This document shows, piece after piece, positions 1 to 9,861 of a stretch of 64,000 nucleotides of DNA. Position 1 is the first letter of the stretch. Every line of letters begins with the position of its first letter. The stretch comes from Streptomyces sp. T12. Lineage in GTDB: Bacteria; Actinomycetota; Actinomycetes; Streptomycetales; Streptomycetaceae. The notes under the pieces are model-generated. The model did no database searches, was not told the origin of the DNA, and saw only the letters and a list, made by a program, of their open reading frames with translations. The position numbers and the translations under genes were made by a program. Location: positions 7,316,001-7,380,000 of the forward strand of contig NZ_CP117866.1 of the NCBI RefSeq assembly GCF_028736035.1, in the 5' to 3' direction.

Positions 1-27
1 TACTCTTGTGTCTCTGGGGGGACCTTC

Positions 28-1848
28 TTGAGCACCACCCTGTCCGGCAGCGGTCGTCACAGACGCCGGATTCGTTTCGGGCTGCCCGTCGCCGCCGCCG
101 GCCTCGCCGCGGCCGTCGCCGCAGCGCTGTTGACCTCGTCCGCGGGGGCCGCTACCGCGCAGCCCAAGCCCACCGTGGAGCCCGCCACCAGTTCGGCCTC
201 GCTCGCCGAGCTGGAGCGGCGCGTCGCGGGAGCCGTCGCCGGTGACGACACCGCGGGGGAGCCGGCCGCGAAGTCGTCGTACAGCGCGAGCACCAGCAGC
301 TCCGGTGACTCCACCGTGAGCCCCATGGTCATCGGTGGCACCACGACCAGCATCACCTCGGCGCCCTGGATGGCGCAGCTCTGGTACTACGACGACCAGG
401 GCACCGCCGACGAGGCCGACGACCTCGGGTTCTTCTGCGGGGGCGCCGTCGTCGCGCCGACGAAGATCCTCACCGCCGCGCACTGCGTCAAGGGCTACGA
501 CTGGTACAACTACGGCGCCGTCGTCACCGGCACCGCCCAGCTGCCGACCACCGACGACGCCGGCAACACCGACCTGCACGGCGGCACCGTCACGCTGCCG
601 CACCGGCAGTGGAACCACCCGTCGTACAACGCGACGACGATCGACAACGACATCGCCGTCATCACGCTGGCGAACGCGGTCAAGGCGACGCCGATCCGCA
701 TGACGACGTCCGGCGACACCGCCTCGTACACCGCCGGGACGAACGCCAAGGTCTACGGCTGGGGCCGCACCAGCTCCACCAGCCAGGACGTCTCCGAGAC
801 GCTGAAGACGGCCACGCTGCCCGTCCAGTCCGACAGCACCTGCACGGGCTACTACGGCAGCGGGTTCATCAAGGGCCACATGGTCTGCGCGGGCCCGCCC
901 GCCAGCGGCAGCGACAGCGGCACCACCTCCGCCTGCAACGGTGACTCCGGCGGGCCGCTCGTGGTGAACGGCCGGATCGTCGGTGTCGTCTCCTGGGGTG
1001 TGCAGGACTGCGTCGCCAAGGGCGCGTACAGCGTGTTCGCCAAGGTCAGCAGCTATGTCGGTGCCGCCTACCCGCGGGTCGACGACACCAACGTCAGCGG
1101 TGACCACCGGGCCGACCTGTGGCTGCGCAACGCGTCCACGAAGACCGGCTACTCGAAGGACTCCAACGGCACCTCGTTCGCCGCGCGCGAGTCCTGGGGC
1201 GACTGGAGCGGCGTCGATGTCGTCCTGCAGACCGACCTCGACCGGGACGGCTACCAGGACCTGGTGTACCGGCGCAGCTCCGACGGTGCCATGTTCTGGA
1301 CGCACTATGTGCAGGCCAGCGGCTCCTGGGCGACCAAGACGCTCTTCAGCAACTGGAAGACGCGCACCCGTATCGTCGCCCCGGGCGACGTCACCGGCGA
1401 CTACCTGCCCGACCTGCTCTCGGTCGACTCCGGCGGCACCCTGTGGATCTACCCGGGCACGGGCAACGGCTCCTTCGCCACCCCGGTCAAGGTCGGCACC
1501 GGCTGGAACCAGTACAACTCCCTGCGCGGCCACGGCGACTTCACCGGCGACGGCAAGACCGACCTGATCGCGCGCAGCAAGACGGGCGGCTACGTCTACC
1601 TGTTCAAGGGCACCGGCAAGGCAGGCACCGGCGCCTTCGCCACCCGCATCAAGGTGCGCACCTGGTCGACGTACACCGCCTTCGACGCCGTCGGTGACGT
1701 CACCGGCGACGGCAGGGCCGACTTCCTGGCCCGCAACTCCGCCGGCACGCTCTACCTGTACCCGGGCACCGGCAAGGCCACCAGCGAGATCTTTGCCACA
1801 CCGAAGTCCGTCGGCACCGATTTCAATCAGTACGACATCTTCGGCTGA
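28..1848 (+). CDS. Secreted trypsin-like serine protease with C-terminal FG-GAP/VCBS repeats
   Basis: 606 aa from a TTG start preceded by a G-rich Shine-Dalgarno (ctggggggac). An Arg-rich n-region and Ala/Leu-rich core (about residues 8-42) form a signal peptide; a low-complexity propeptide follows to about residue 105. The S1 domain carries the full triad: His152 in LTAAHC, Asp208 in DNDIAV, Ser307 in GDSGGPLV. From about residue 355 to the end there are repeated D-x-T-G-D-x-x-x-D motifs (DVTGDYLPDLL, DFTGDGKTDLI, DVTGDGRADFL), typical of FG-GAP/VCBS repeats that form beta-propellers and bind Ca2+ or surfaces. Inferred role: an exported protease with a binding module. Substrate cannot be told. 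The mature N-terminus would be near VIGG (about residue 101), the usual trypsin activation site. Confidence 0.93.
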   Translation: MSTTLSGSGRHRRRIRFGLPVAAAGLAAAVAAALLTSSAGAATAQPKPTVEPATSSASLAELERRVAGAVAGDDTAGEPAAKSSYSASTSSSGDSTVSPMVIGGTTTSITSAPWMAQLWYYDDQGTADEADDLGFFCGGAVVAPTKILTAAHCVKGYDWYNYGAVVTGTAQLPTTDDAGNTDLHGGTVTLPHRQWNHPSYNATTIDNDIAVITLANAVKATPIRMTTSGDTASYTAGTNAKVYGWGRTSSTSQDVSETLKTATLPVQSDSTCTGYYGSGFIKGHMVCAGPPASGSDSGTTSACNGDSGGPLVVNGRIVGVVSWGVQDCVAKGAYSVFAKVSSYVGAAYPRVDDTNVSGDHRADLWLRNASTKTGYSKDSNGTSFAARESWGDWSGVDVVLQTDLDRDGYQDLVYRRSSDGAMFWTHYVQASGSWATKTLFSNWKTRTRIVAPGDVTGDYLPDLLSVDSGGTLWIYPGTGNGSFATPVKVGTGWNQYNSLRGHGDFTGDGKTDLIARSKTGGYVYLFKGTGKAGTGAFATRIKVRTWSTYTAFDAVGDVTGDGRADFLARNSAGTLYLYPGTGKATSEIFATPKSVGTDFNQYDIFG

Positions 1849-1891
1849 AACCGCAGGTGAGACGGGTACACCCGGTATCACCGAAGACGCC

Positions 1892-1923
1892 CCGTGCCCA
1901 CCGCTCCTCGGCGGTGGGCACGG
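1892..1923 (+). terminator. Perfect 12-bp hairpin downstream of the protease gene
   Basis: CCGTGCCCACCG (1892-1903) and its exact complement CGGTGGGCACGG (1912-1923) flank an 8-nt loop, 44 nt after the protease stop. There is no long T-run, as is common for Streptomyces factor-independent terminators. Probable terminator of the protease transcript. Confidence 0.7.
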
Positions 1924-1950
1924 TCCGTTGTGCAACCCTTCTCCGAGTTT

Positions 1951-1970
1951 CCCCGTCTGACCGGACGGGG
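1951..1970. terminator. Second short hairpin in the protease-LCP gap
   Basis: CCCCGTC and GACGGGG surround a 6-nt loop. It lies 28 nt after the first hairpin and 84 nt before the LCP start. It may be a back-up terminator or a 5' UTR structure of the LCP gene. Confidence 0.4.
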
Positions 1971-2054
1971 TCACGATGGTGTGGTACGGGCCAAATGGCC
2001 ACGCCTGACCCTGAAAGCAGGGGGTAACCGACCGGACGAGAACCGAGGAGCACA

Positions 2055-3185
2055 GTGTCCGCCGAGAGCACGCCGGAGCCCGGCATACCGGGTCAGACCG
2101 GCTCCACAGGTCCGCGCCACCGCGCCAAGGGCCGCCGTCGCAAGCCCCGTAGCAAGCGCAAGGGCCTGCTGATCACGGCCTGGACGGCCGCCGGGATCGT
2201 GGTCCTGGGCGGCACCGGAGCCGGGTACCTGTACTTCAAGCTCAACGGCAACCTCAAGAGCGTCGACATCGACCAGGCCCTCGGCACCGAGCGGCCCGAG
2301 AAGGTCGACAACGGCTCGGAGAACATCCTCGTCCTCGGCTCGGACACCCGCTCCGGCAGCAACAAGGATCTCGGCGGCGGCACCGACGACGGCAGCGCCC
2401 GCTCGGACACGGCGATGATCGTGCACGTCTACGAGGGCCACAAGAAGGCCAGCGTGGTCTCCATCCCGCGCGACACCCTCGTCGACCGCCCCCGGTGCAC
2501 CGACACCAACGGCGACACACACGACGCGGCGTCCGGCGTGATGTTCAACGAGTCGTACTCCACGGGGGGCGCGGCCTGCGCGGTGAAGACCGTCGAGTCC
2601 ATCACCGGCATCCGCATGGACCACTATCTGGAGGTCGACTTCTCCGGCTTCCAGAAGCTCATCGACGAGCTCGGCGGCGTCGGGGTCACCACCACCAAGA
2701 ACATCAACGACCCCGACAGCCACCTCAACCTCAAGGCCGGCACCCACCAGCTCACCGGCAAGCAGGCCCTCGGCCTGGTCCGCACCCGGCACGGGGTGGG
2801 CGACGGATCCGACCTCGGCCGCATCCAGCTCCAGCAGGCCTTCATCAAGGCGCTGATCAACCAGGTCAAGGACATCAACCTCTTCGGCAACCCCAAGAGG
2901 CTCTACGACCTGGCCAACACCGCCACCAAGACGGTGACGACCGACTCCGACCTGGGCACGGTCAACAAGCTCATGTCCTTCGCGGGCGGCCTGAAGGGCA
3001 TCAGCTCCAAGAACATGACCATGGTCACGATGCCGGTCCAGTACGACCCGGCGGACCCGAACCGGGTGATCGTGGAGAAGAAGAAGTCCCAGCTGGTGTG
3101 GGACGCCCTGAAGAACGACAGGGCGATCCCGAAGGCGGCCACCGAAGGCACGGCCACAGGTGACGCCAAGGGCGTGGTGAGTTAG
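2055..3185 (+). CDS. LCP (LytR-CpsA-Psr) family cell-wall glycopolymer transferase
   Basis: 376 aa, GTG start with a gaggag Shine-Dalgarno 4-9 nt upstream. A basic cytoplasmic N-terminus (RRRKPRSKRK) precedes one membrane helix at about residues 37-60; the rest is extracellular. LCP landmarks are present: VLGSDTRSG, DTAMIVHVY, SIPRDTLVD and the RTRHG...D..R.Q block. LCP enzymes transfer lipid-linked secondary polymers such as teichoic acids to peptidoglycan. The WecA/MraY-like transferase at 8503 could supply such a lipid carrier, but the genes are 5 kb apart and the link is inference. Which polymer is attached cannot be read from sequence. Confidence 0.92.
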   Translation: MSAESTPEPGIPGQTGSTGPRHRAKGRRRKPRSKRKGLLITAWTAAGIVVLGGTGAGYLYFKLNGNLKSVDIDQALGTERPEKVDNGSENILVLGSDTRSGSNKDLGGGTDDGSARSDTAMIVHVYEGHKKASVVSIPRDTLVDRPRCTDTNGDTHDAASGVMFNESYSTGGAACAVKTVESITGIRMDHYLEVDFSGFQKLIDELGGVGVTTTKNINDPDSHLNLKAGTHQLTGKQALGLVRTRHGVGDGSDLGRIQLQQAFIKALINQVKDINLFGNPKRLYDLANTATKTVTTDSDLGTVNKLMSFAGGLKGISSKNMTMVTMPVQYDPADPNRVIVEKKKSQLVWDALKNDRAIPKAATEGTATGDAKGVVS

Positions 3186-3348
3186 CCGGGGGACCCCGGG
3201 GGTGAGTCAGGGGCCCAGGGAATAGACCACAGCCACCCCCGGTTTTGGCTGATGGACACCAGTCCTGGCAGACTGGTACGTCGGCTCCGGTTCACGCTCC
3301 CGCACCCCGCGGCAGCGACCCGGCGCCCTCCCGAAACTAGGAGACACC

Positions 3349-3573
3349 TTGAAGCGCGACATCCACCCCGAGTACGTCGAGACGCAGGTCAGCTGCACCT
3401 GTGGCGCGTCGTTCACCACCCGTAGCACGATCGAGAGCGGCACCATCCGCGCCGAGGTCTGCTCCGAGTGCCACCCGTTCTACACGGGCAAGCAGAAGAT
3501 CCTCGACACCGGTGGCCGTGTGGCCCGCTTCGAGGCCCGCTTCGGCAAGGCAACTGCCGGCTCCAAGAAGTAG
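3349..3573 (+). CDS. rpmE: 50S ribosomal protein L31 (zinc-binding form)
   Basis: 74 aa, TTG start after ctaggagac. The sequence opens MKRDIHPEY and keeps the zinc ligands CTC and CSEC, so it is the C+ (zinc-containing) L31 type. Many actinobacteria also carry a zinc-free paralogue used in zinc starvation; none is visible here. It stands alone 112 nt before prfA, probably in the same translation-related transcript. Confidence 0.97.
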   Translation: MKRDIHPEYVETQVSCTCGASFTTRSTIESGTIRAEVCSECHPFYTGKQKILDTGGRVARFEARFGKATAGSKK

Positions 3574-3685
3574 CGAGCTCCAATTCGCCGGTCCACGGTT
3601 CGCGTGCCCTCCCTCCGGAGGAGCCGCACCGGGACCGGCGTTTTTGGTCGCCCGCCCTTCACCCACGCACGTACAGGAGCCCAAG

Positions 3686-4762
<1,077 letters not shown>

Positions 4763-4792
4763 GGCACGTACGAGTACGACCGGAGGACTTGC

Positions 4793-5674
4793 GTGCAGCA
4801 ATTCATTGGGGGGCGATCCCCAAGCCCCCGCAGCGTGCTGCTCGCGGAGGTGGCCCAGGCCACCCAGCGGCTGGCCGACGCCGGCGTGCCCTCGCCGCGC
4901 AACGACGCGGAGGAGCTCGCCGCGTTCGTGCACGGCGTGAAGCGGGGCGAGCTGCACTCCGTGAAGGACTCGGACTTCGACGCCCGGTACTGGGAGGTCA
5001 TCGCCCGGCGTGAGCAGCGCGAGCCGCTGCAGCACATCACCGGGCGGGCCTACTTCCGGTATCTCGAACTCCAAGTCGGGCCCGGCGTGTTCGTGCCCCG
5101 CCCCGAGACCGAGTCGGTGGTCGGGTGGGCCATAGACGCCGTGCGCGCGATGGACGTCGTCGAGCCCTGCATCGTCGACCTGTGCACCGGCTCCGGCGCC
5201 ATCGCGCTCGCCCTCGCCCAGGAGGTCCCGCGCTCGCGCGTGCACGCCGTGGAGCTGTCCGAGGACGCCCTGCAGTGGACCCGCAAGAACGTCGAGGGGT
5301 CCAGGGTGGACCTGCGCCAGGGCAACGCCCTGGACGCCTTCCCCGACCTCGACGGCCAGGTCGACCTGGTCATCTCCAACCCGCCCTACATCCCGCTCAC
5401 CGAATGGGAGTACGTCGCTCCCGAGGCGCGGGACTACGATCCCGAACTCGCCCTGTTCTCAGGGGAGGACGGCCTCGACCTCATCCGCGGTCTGGAACGG
5501 ACCGCACACCGGCTCCTGCGCCCCGGCGGCGTCGTCGTCATCGAGCACGCCGACACCCAGGGCGGCCAGGTGCCGTGGATCTTCACCGAGGAGCGGGGCT
5601 GGGCCGACGCGGCCGACCACCCCGACCTCAACAACCGCCCGAGGTTCGCGACCGCCCGCAAGGCGCTGCCGTGA
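4793..5674 (+). CDS. prmC: Release factor glutamine N5-methyltransferase (PrmC/HemK)
   Basis: 293 aa from GTG 4793, with ggagg 6 nt upstream. SAM-binding motif I reads VDLCTGSGAIAL, and the amino-acceptor motif NPPY starts at Asn196 (ISNPPYIPL). It methylates the GGQ Gln of RF1/RF2 and pairs functionally with prfA just upstream. The first 12 codons after the start overlap a GC-rich hairpin repeat (4806-4829), which gives the atypical N-terminus QQFIGGRSPSPR; homologues usually begin near the following LLAEV segment. The true start could be later, or the repeat has been captured into the reading frame. Confidence 0.95.
   Translation: MQQFIGGRSPSPRSVLLAEVAQATQRLADAGVPSPRNDAEELAAFVHGVKRGELHSVKDSDFDARYWEVIARREQREPLQHITGRAYFRYLELQVGPGVFVPRPETESVVGWAIDAVRAMDVVEPCIVDLCTGSGAIALALAQEVPRSRVHAVELSEDALQWTRKNVEGSRVDLRQGNALDAFPDLDGQVDLVISNPPYIPLTEWEYVAPEARDYDPELALFSGEDGLDLIRGLERTAHRLLRPGGVVVIEHADTQGGQVPWIFTEERGWADAADHPDLNNRPRFATARKALP
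4806..4829 (+). repeat. GC-rich hairpin repeat, copy 1 (inside prmC 5' end)
   Basis: TTGGGG, a 6-nt spacer, CCCCAA, then G and CCCCC. The same layout (hairpin, one purine, five C) recurs at 13433 and 49589 with different but still paired arm bases. It lies in the first codons of prmC. Confidence 0.6.
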
Positions 5675-5726
5675 CCACCCCCCAGAGTCTTTTCCCGAAG
5701 TACGTGTACGAGGAGGCCCGCTAGAT

Positions 5727-6374
5727 ATGGCACGGCGATACGACACCAACGACGCGACCGACCGCACGACCGGTCTGCGTGAGGCCGCGTCCGCCGTCCG
5801 CCGTGGCGAGCTCGTGGTCCTCCCGACCGACACGGTGTACGGCATCGGCGCCGACGCGTTCGCCAAGGAGGCCGTGGGCGACCTGCTGGAGGCCAAGGGC
5901 CGGGGCCGCAACATGCCCACCCCTGTGCTGATCGGCTCCCCGAACACGCTCCATGGTCTCGTCACCGACTTCTCCGAGCTGGCCTGGGAGCTGGTCGACG
6001 CGTTCTGGCCGGGCGCGCTGACACTGGTCGCCAAGCACCAGCCGTCCCTGCAGTGGGACCTGGGCGACACCCGGGGCACGGTTGCCGTGCGCATGCCGCT
6101 GCACCCGGTCGCCATCGAGCTGCTGACGGAGGTCGGCCCGATGGCGGTGTCGTCGGCGAACCTGACGGGTCACCCCGCGCCCGAGGACTGCGACGCCGCG
6201 CAGGAGATGCTCGGCGACTCGGTCTCCGTCTACCTGGACGGCGGCCCGACCCCCGGCAACGTCCCGTCCTCGATCGTCGACGTGACCGGCGAAGTGCCCC
6301 TCCTCCTGCGCGCGGGCGCCATCTCCGCGGAAGAGCTGCGCAAGGTCGTACCCGACCTCGAGGTGGCGAATTGA
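5727..6374 (+). CDS. L-threonylcarbamoyladenylate synthase (YrdC/Sua5 family)
   Basis: 215 aa. Characteristic blocks: GELVVLPTDTVYGIGADAF at about residues 28-46, the K-R-x-x-x-P-like KGRGRNMPTPVL, and SSANLTGHPAP near residue 138. It makes threonylcarbamoyl-AMP for the t6A modification of ANN-decoding tRNAs. The length matches the short YrdC-like form without the C-terminal Sua5 domain. It sits 52 nt after prmC and its stop overlaps the start of the next gene (TTGA), so prfA-prmC-yrdC-phosphatase looks like one operon. Gene symbol would be tsaC or sua5. Confidence 0.95.
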   Translation: MARRYDTNDATDRTTGLREAASAVRRGELVVLPTDTVYGIGADAFAKEAVGDLLEAKGRGRNMPTPVLIGSPNTLHGLVTDFSELAWELVDAFWPGALTLVAKHQPSLQWDLGDTRGTVAVRMPLHPVAIELLTEVGPMAVSSANLTGHPAPEDCDAAQEMLGDSVSVYLDGGPTPGNVPSSIVDVTGEVPLLLRAGAISAEELRKVVPDLEVAN

Positions 6375-7051
6375 CAGCCCCTGAGGCGGGGCGTGGCATA
6401 GGCAACGGGGAACATGCCGCGGAGATCACGACGACGTTCGTCGGGCTTCCGCGCGACAGCTTCCGCATCCTCCACGTCAGTACCGGCAATGTGTGCCGCT
6501 CACCGATCACCGAGCGGCTGACCCGTCATTTCGTGGCGCAGCGGCTCGGTGTGCTCGGCGGCGGGCTGATCGTGGAGAGCGCGGGCACCTGGGGCCACGA
6601 GGGCGCGCCCATGGAGGCCAACGCGGAGACGGTCCTCGCCGACTTCGGCGCGGACGCCGCCGGCTTCGTCGGCCGCGAGCTTCTCGACGAGCACGTCATC
6701 CGCGCCGACCTGGTCCTGACGGCCACCCGCGACCACCGCGCCCAGGTCATCTCCATGGGCCACTCGGCGGGCCTGCGCACCTTCACGCTGAAGGAGTTCA
6801 CCCGCCTGGTCCGCGCGATAGACCCGGCGACCCTGCCTCCCCTGGAGGAGGGCGTGGTCATCCGCGCACGCGCCCTGGTCCGCGCGGCGGCGGCTCTACG
6901 CGGGTGGCTCCTGGCGCCGACGGCGGAGGCGGACGAGGTGTACGACCCGTACGGGGCCCCGCTGCCGTTCTTCCGGTCGGTGGGGGACGAGATACACGAG
7001 GCGCTGGATCCGGTCGTCACAGCGCTCACCGGAGTACCTGCGCGGGCGTAA
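6371..7051 (+). CDS. Low-molecular-weight protein-tyrosine-phosphatase-like protein, nucleophile Cys replaced by Ser
   Basis: 226 aa if translation begins at TTG 6371, which overlaps the TGA of the preceding gene; a later start is possible. The core is LMW-PTPase fold (FRILHVSTGNVCRSPITER ... DLVLTATRDHR ... DEVYDPYG). The family P-loop is C-x-G-N-x-C-R-S; here the first Cys, the phosphate-accepting nucleophile, is Ser37 (codon AGT 6479-6481) while the second Cys, Arg and Ser remain. The C-terminal DPYG keeps the general-acid Asp environment. It is therefore either catalytically dead or altered: a phosphotyrosine-binding or arsenate-reductase-fold derivative. Family assignment is firm, activity is not. 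Confidence 0.88.
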   Translation: MTAPEAGRGIGNGEHAAEITTTFVGLPRDSFRILHVSTGNVCRSPITERLTRHFVAQRLGVLGGGLIVESAGTWGHEGAPMEANAETVLADFGADAAGFVGRELLDEHVIRADLVLTATRDHRAQVISMGHSAGLRTFTLKEFTRLVRAIDPATLPPLEEGVVIRARALVRAAAALRGWLLAPTAEADEVYDPYGAPLPFFRSVGDEIHEALDPVVTALTGVPARA

Positions 7052-7123
7052 CAACCGGGCGTCCCTGTCGCCCCGGGCCTACATTGGACGTACGTCACCG
7101 TCGACGCACGCCCGGAGCCCACC

Positions 7124-8362
7124 ATGTCGGTCACCCATACCCTCGAGGCCGATGTCCTGCGCCGCCAGGACCCGCAGCTCGCCGACATCCTGCTCGGGGA
7201 GCTCGACCGGCAGTCGACGACGCTTCAGCTCATCGCCGCCGAGAACTTCACCTCGCCCGCGGTGCTGGCGGCGCTCGGGTCGCCGCTCGCCAACAAGTAC
7301 GCCGAGGGGTATCCGGACGCCCGGTACCACGGCGGCTGCGAGATGGTCGACGTCGCCGAGCGGCTCGCCGTGGAGCGGGCCAAGCTGCTGTTCGGGGCCG
7401 AACACGCCAACGTGCAGTCGCACTCGGGGTCTTCGGCCGTCCTCGCCGCGTACGCCGCCCTGCTGCGCCCCGGCGACACCGTGCTCGCCCTCGGGCTGCC
7501 GTACGGCGGACACCTCACGCACGGCTCACCCGCCAACTTCTCCGGGCGCTGGTTCGACTTCGTGGGGTACGGGGTGGACGCCGAGACCGGGCTCATCGAC
7601 TACGACCAGGTGCGCACGCTCGCCCGCAACCATCGGCCCAAGGCCGTCGTCTGCGGGTCCATCGCCTACCCGCGCCACATCGACTACGCCCTCTTCCGTG
7701 ACATCGCCGACGAGGTGGGCGCGTATCTCATCGCCGACGCCGCCCACCCGATCGGGCTCGTCGCCGGGGGCGCGGCGCCGAATCCGGTGCCGTACGCCGA
7801 TGTGGTGTGCGCCACTACGCACAAGGTGCTGCGCGGGCCCCGCGGCGGCATGATCCTGTGCGGCTCGGATCTCGCCGAGCGGGTCGACCGCGCCGTGTTC
7901 CCGTTCACCCAGGGCGGCGCGCAGATGCACACCATCGCCGCCAAGGCCGTCGCCTTCGGCGAGGCGGCAACGCCGGCGTTCACGGCGTACGCCCATCAGG
8001 TGGTCGCCAATGCGAGGACCCTGGCGGCCGGGCTGGACGCGGAGGGGCTGGTCGTCACCACAGGCGGGACCGACACCCACCTGATCACCGCCGACCCGGC
8101 ACCGCTCGGCGTCGACGGCCGTGAGGCGCGCGGACGGCTTGCCGCGGCCGGGATCGTGCTGGACTGCTGTGCGCTGCCGCACGGCGACGCCCGCGGCCTG
8201 CGCCTCGGCACGGCGGCCGTGACCACCCAGGGTTTGGGGGAGGAGGAGATGGTGTGGCTCGCCGCGTTGCTGGCGGGCGTGCTGCGCGGGGAGACCGAAA
8301 GTCAGAAGTCGCGTGAAGAAGTGCGGGAGCTGGCCGGTAGATTTCCCCCGTATCCCGGCTGA
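7124..8362 (+). CDS. glyA: Serine hydroxymethyltransferase (divergent paralogue)
   Basis: 412 aa, ATG start. SHMT landmarks: LIAAENFTSPAVL, GYPDARYHGGCE, and the PLP Schiff-base lysine Lys234 in CATTHKVLRGPRGG. The C-terminal substrate Arg lies in LRLGTAAVTTQG. Differences from canonical enzymes include DAAHPIGL in place of D-x-A-H-I-A-G-L. The reaction is serine + THF to glycine + methylene-THF. Streptomyces usually encode several SHMT genes; this one next to the atp region may not be the main housekeeping copy. It has its own 72-nt upstream gap; no glycine riboswitch is visible there. Confidence 0.9.
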   Translation: MSVTHTLEADVLRRQDPQLADILLGELDRQSTTLQLIAAENFTSPAVLAALGSPLANKYAEGYPDARYHGGCEMVDVAERLAVERAKLLFGAEHANVQSHSGSSAVLAAYAALLRPGDTVLALGLPYGGHLTHGSPANFSGRWFDFVGYGVDAETGLIDYDQVRTLARNHRPKAVVCGSIAYPRHIDYALFRDIADEVGAYLIADAAHPIGLVAGGAAPNPVPYADVVCATTHKVLRGPRGGMILCGSDLAERVDRAVFPFTQGGAQMHTIAAKAVAFGEAATPAFTAYAHQVVANARTLAAGLDAEGLVVTTGGTDTHLITADPAPLGVDGREARGRLAAAGIVLDCCALPHGDARGLRLGTAAVTTQGLGEEEMVWLAALLAGVLRGETESQKSREEVRELAGRFPPYPG

Positions 8363-8431
8363 GGCGGGGTAGACGCACCTGGGCACACAGCCACGCGTGC
8401 AACCATCGTCGCTACCCGGAAGTCCCCACAC

Positions 8432-8451
8432 GTATGCGTCGCGTATGTGTC
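8432..8451 (+). promoter_or_regulatory. Direct repeat and -10-like box before the phosphosugar transferase
   Basis: GTATGCGTC (8432-8440) and GTATGTGTC (8443-8451) repeat with an 11-bp period. TAGGGT at 8458-8463, a good Streptomyces -10, follows and lies 39 nt before the GTG start of the next gene. Possible activator site plus promoter; no matching -35 is evident. Confidence 0.3.
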
Positions 8452-8502
8452 CGTCGCTAGGGTGTGGGGCTGAGATGGCCAGCGAGACTTGTGGGGAAGC
8501 CC

Positions 8503-9861
8503 GTGCGTGAATACCTGCTGACGCTCTGCATCACGGCCGCGGTGACGTATCTGCTGACAGGGCCGGTACGTAAGTTCGCGATCGTGGCCGGAGCGATGCC
8601 GGAGATCCGGGCACGCGACGTGCACCGGGAACCCACTCCGCGGCTCGGCGGGATCGCGATGTTCTTCGGCCTGTGCGCGGGCCTGCTGGTCGCCGACCAC
8701 CTCACCAACCTCAGCGCGGTCTTCGAGAAGTCCAACGAACCGCGGGCGCTGCTCTCCGGAGCGGCGCTCATCTGGCTGATCGGCGTCCTCGACGACAAGT
8801 TCGAGATCGACGCCCTGATCAAGCTGGGCGGCCAGATGATCGCCGCCGGCGTCATGGTCATGCAGGGCCTGACGATCCTGTGGCTGCCCATCCCCGGCTT
8901 CGGCTCGGTCGCGCTGACCCAGTGGCAGGGCACCCTGCTGACCGTCGCCCTGGTCGTCATCACCATCAACGCGGTCAACTTCGTCGACGGCCTGGACGGG
9001 CTCGCGGCCGGCATGGTGTGCATCGCCTCGGCCGCGTTCTTCCTCTACGCCTACCGCGTCTGGGTGTCGTACGGCATCGAGGCCGCCGCCCCCGCCACCC
9101 TGTTCGCGGCGATCCTGATGGGCATGTGCCTGGGCTTCCTGCCGCACAACATGCACCCGGCGCGGATCTTCATGGGCGACTCCGGCTCGATGCTGATCGG
9201 CCTGGTGCTGGCCGCGGGCGCGATTTCGATCACGGGACAGGTCGACCCGGACGCGCTGAAGCTGTTCGCCGGCTCCGAGAAGGAGGCCGTGCACCAGACG
9301 GTGCCGGTCTACATCCCGCTGCTGCTGCCGCTGACGATCATCGCGATCCCGGCCGCCGACCTGGTGCTGGCGATCGTGCGCCGCACCTGGCGGGGCCAGT
9401 CGCCGTTCGCCGCCGACCGGGGCCACCTGCACCACCGCCTGCTGGAGATCGGCCACTCGCACAGCCGCGCGGTGCTGATCATGTACTTCTGGTCGGCGCT
9501 GATCGCCTTCGGCGCGCTCGCCTACTCCGTGAACTCGGCGTCCATGTGGATCGTGCTGAGCGTGGTCTTCCTCAGCGCCATCGGCCTGGTCATGCTGCTG
9601 CTCCCGCGCTTCACTCCGCGCGCCCCGCGCTGGGCCGAGGCGTTCGTGCCGCCGCGCTACCGCCGCCGCAACGTCGTCGCCGAGCCCGCGGCCACCACGC
9701 CGCAGACCGCCGCTACCGAGGCACCCGCCGATGCCGACTCCCCGTCCGAGGAGGAGCCACGCACTCCGGTCGCGGCCGGGGTGGCCGGGGTCAACGGCGC
9801 GACCGCCATCGGCGCCCGTTCGCGTTTTCTTGACCGGCGGAAAGCCGGAACGTCGCGCTGA
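8503..9861 (+). CDS. MraY/WecA-like undecaprenyl-phosphate sugar-1-phosphate transferase
   Basis: 452 aa from GTG 8503 (ggggaag Shine-Dalgarno), preferred over an upstream in-frame ATG at 8473 and the open-frame start at 8464. About 10-11 membrane helices. Family motifs: GVLDDKFEID (the DD(K/R) motif), VNFVDGLDGLAAG, FMGDSGSMLIG and HLHHRLL. The enzyme transfers a HexNAc-1-phosphate from UDP-sugar to the lipid carrier, starting teichoic-acid or other wall-polymer synthesis. The last 70 residues are a soluble, Ala/Pro/Glu-rich tail of unknown use. It lies just before the atp operon; a 317-bp gap separates them. Confidence 0.92.
   Translation: MREYLLTLCITAAVTYLLTGPVRKFAIVAGAMPEIRARDVHREPTPRLGGIAMFFGLCAGLLVADHLTNLSAVFEKSNEPRALLSGAALIWLIGVLDDKFEIDALIKLGGQMIAAGVMVMQGLTILWLPIPGFGSVALTQWQGTLLTVALVVITINAVNFVDGLDGLAAGMVCIASAAFFLYAYRVWVSYGIEAAAPATLFAAILMGMCLGFLPHNMHPARIFMGDSGSMLIGLVLAAGAISITGQVDPDALKLFAGSEKEAVHQTVPVYIPLLLPLTIIAIPAADLVLAIVRRTWRGQSPFAADRGHLHHRLLEIGHSHSRAVLIMYFWSALIAFGALAYSVNSASMWIVLSVVFLSAIGLVMLLLPRFTPRAPRWAEAFVPPRYRRRNVVAEPAATTPQTAATEAPADADSPSEEEPRTPVAAGVAGVNGATAIGARSRFLDRRKAGTSR

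Noticed and set aside
3401..3685. N-terminal extension of prfA
   Set aside because: Overlaps rpmE out of frame; a clear Shine-Dalgarno and RF1 N-terminus start at 3686.
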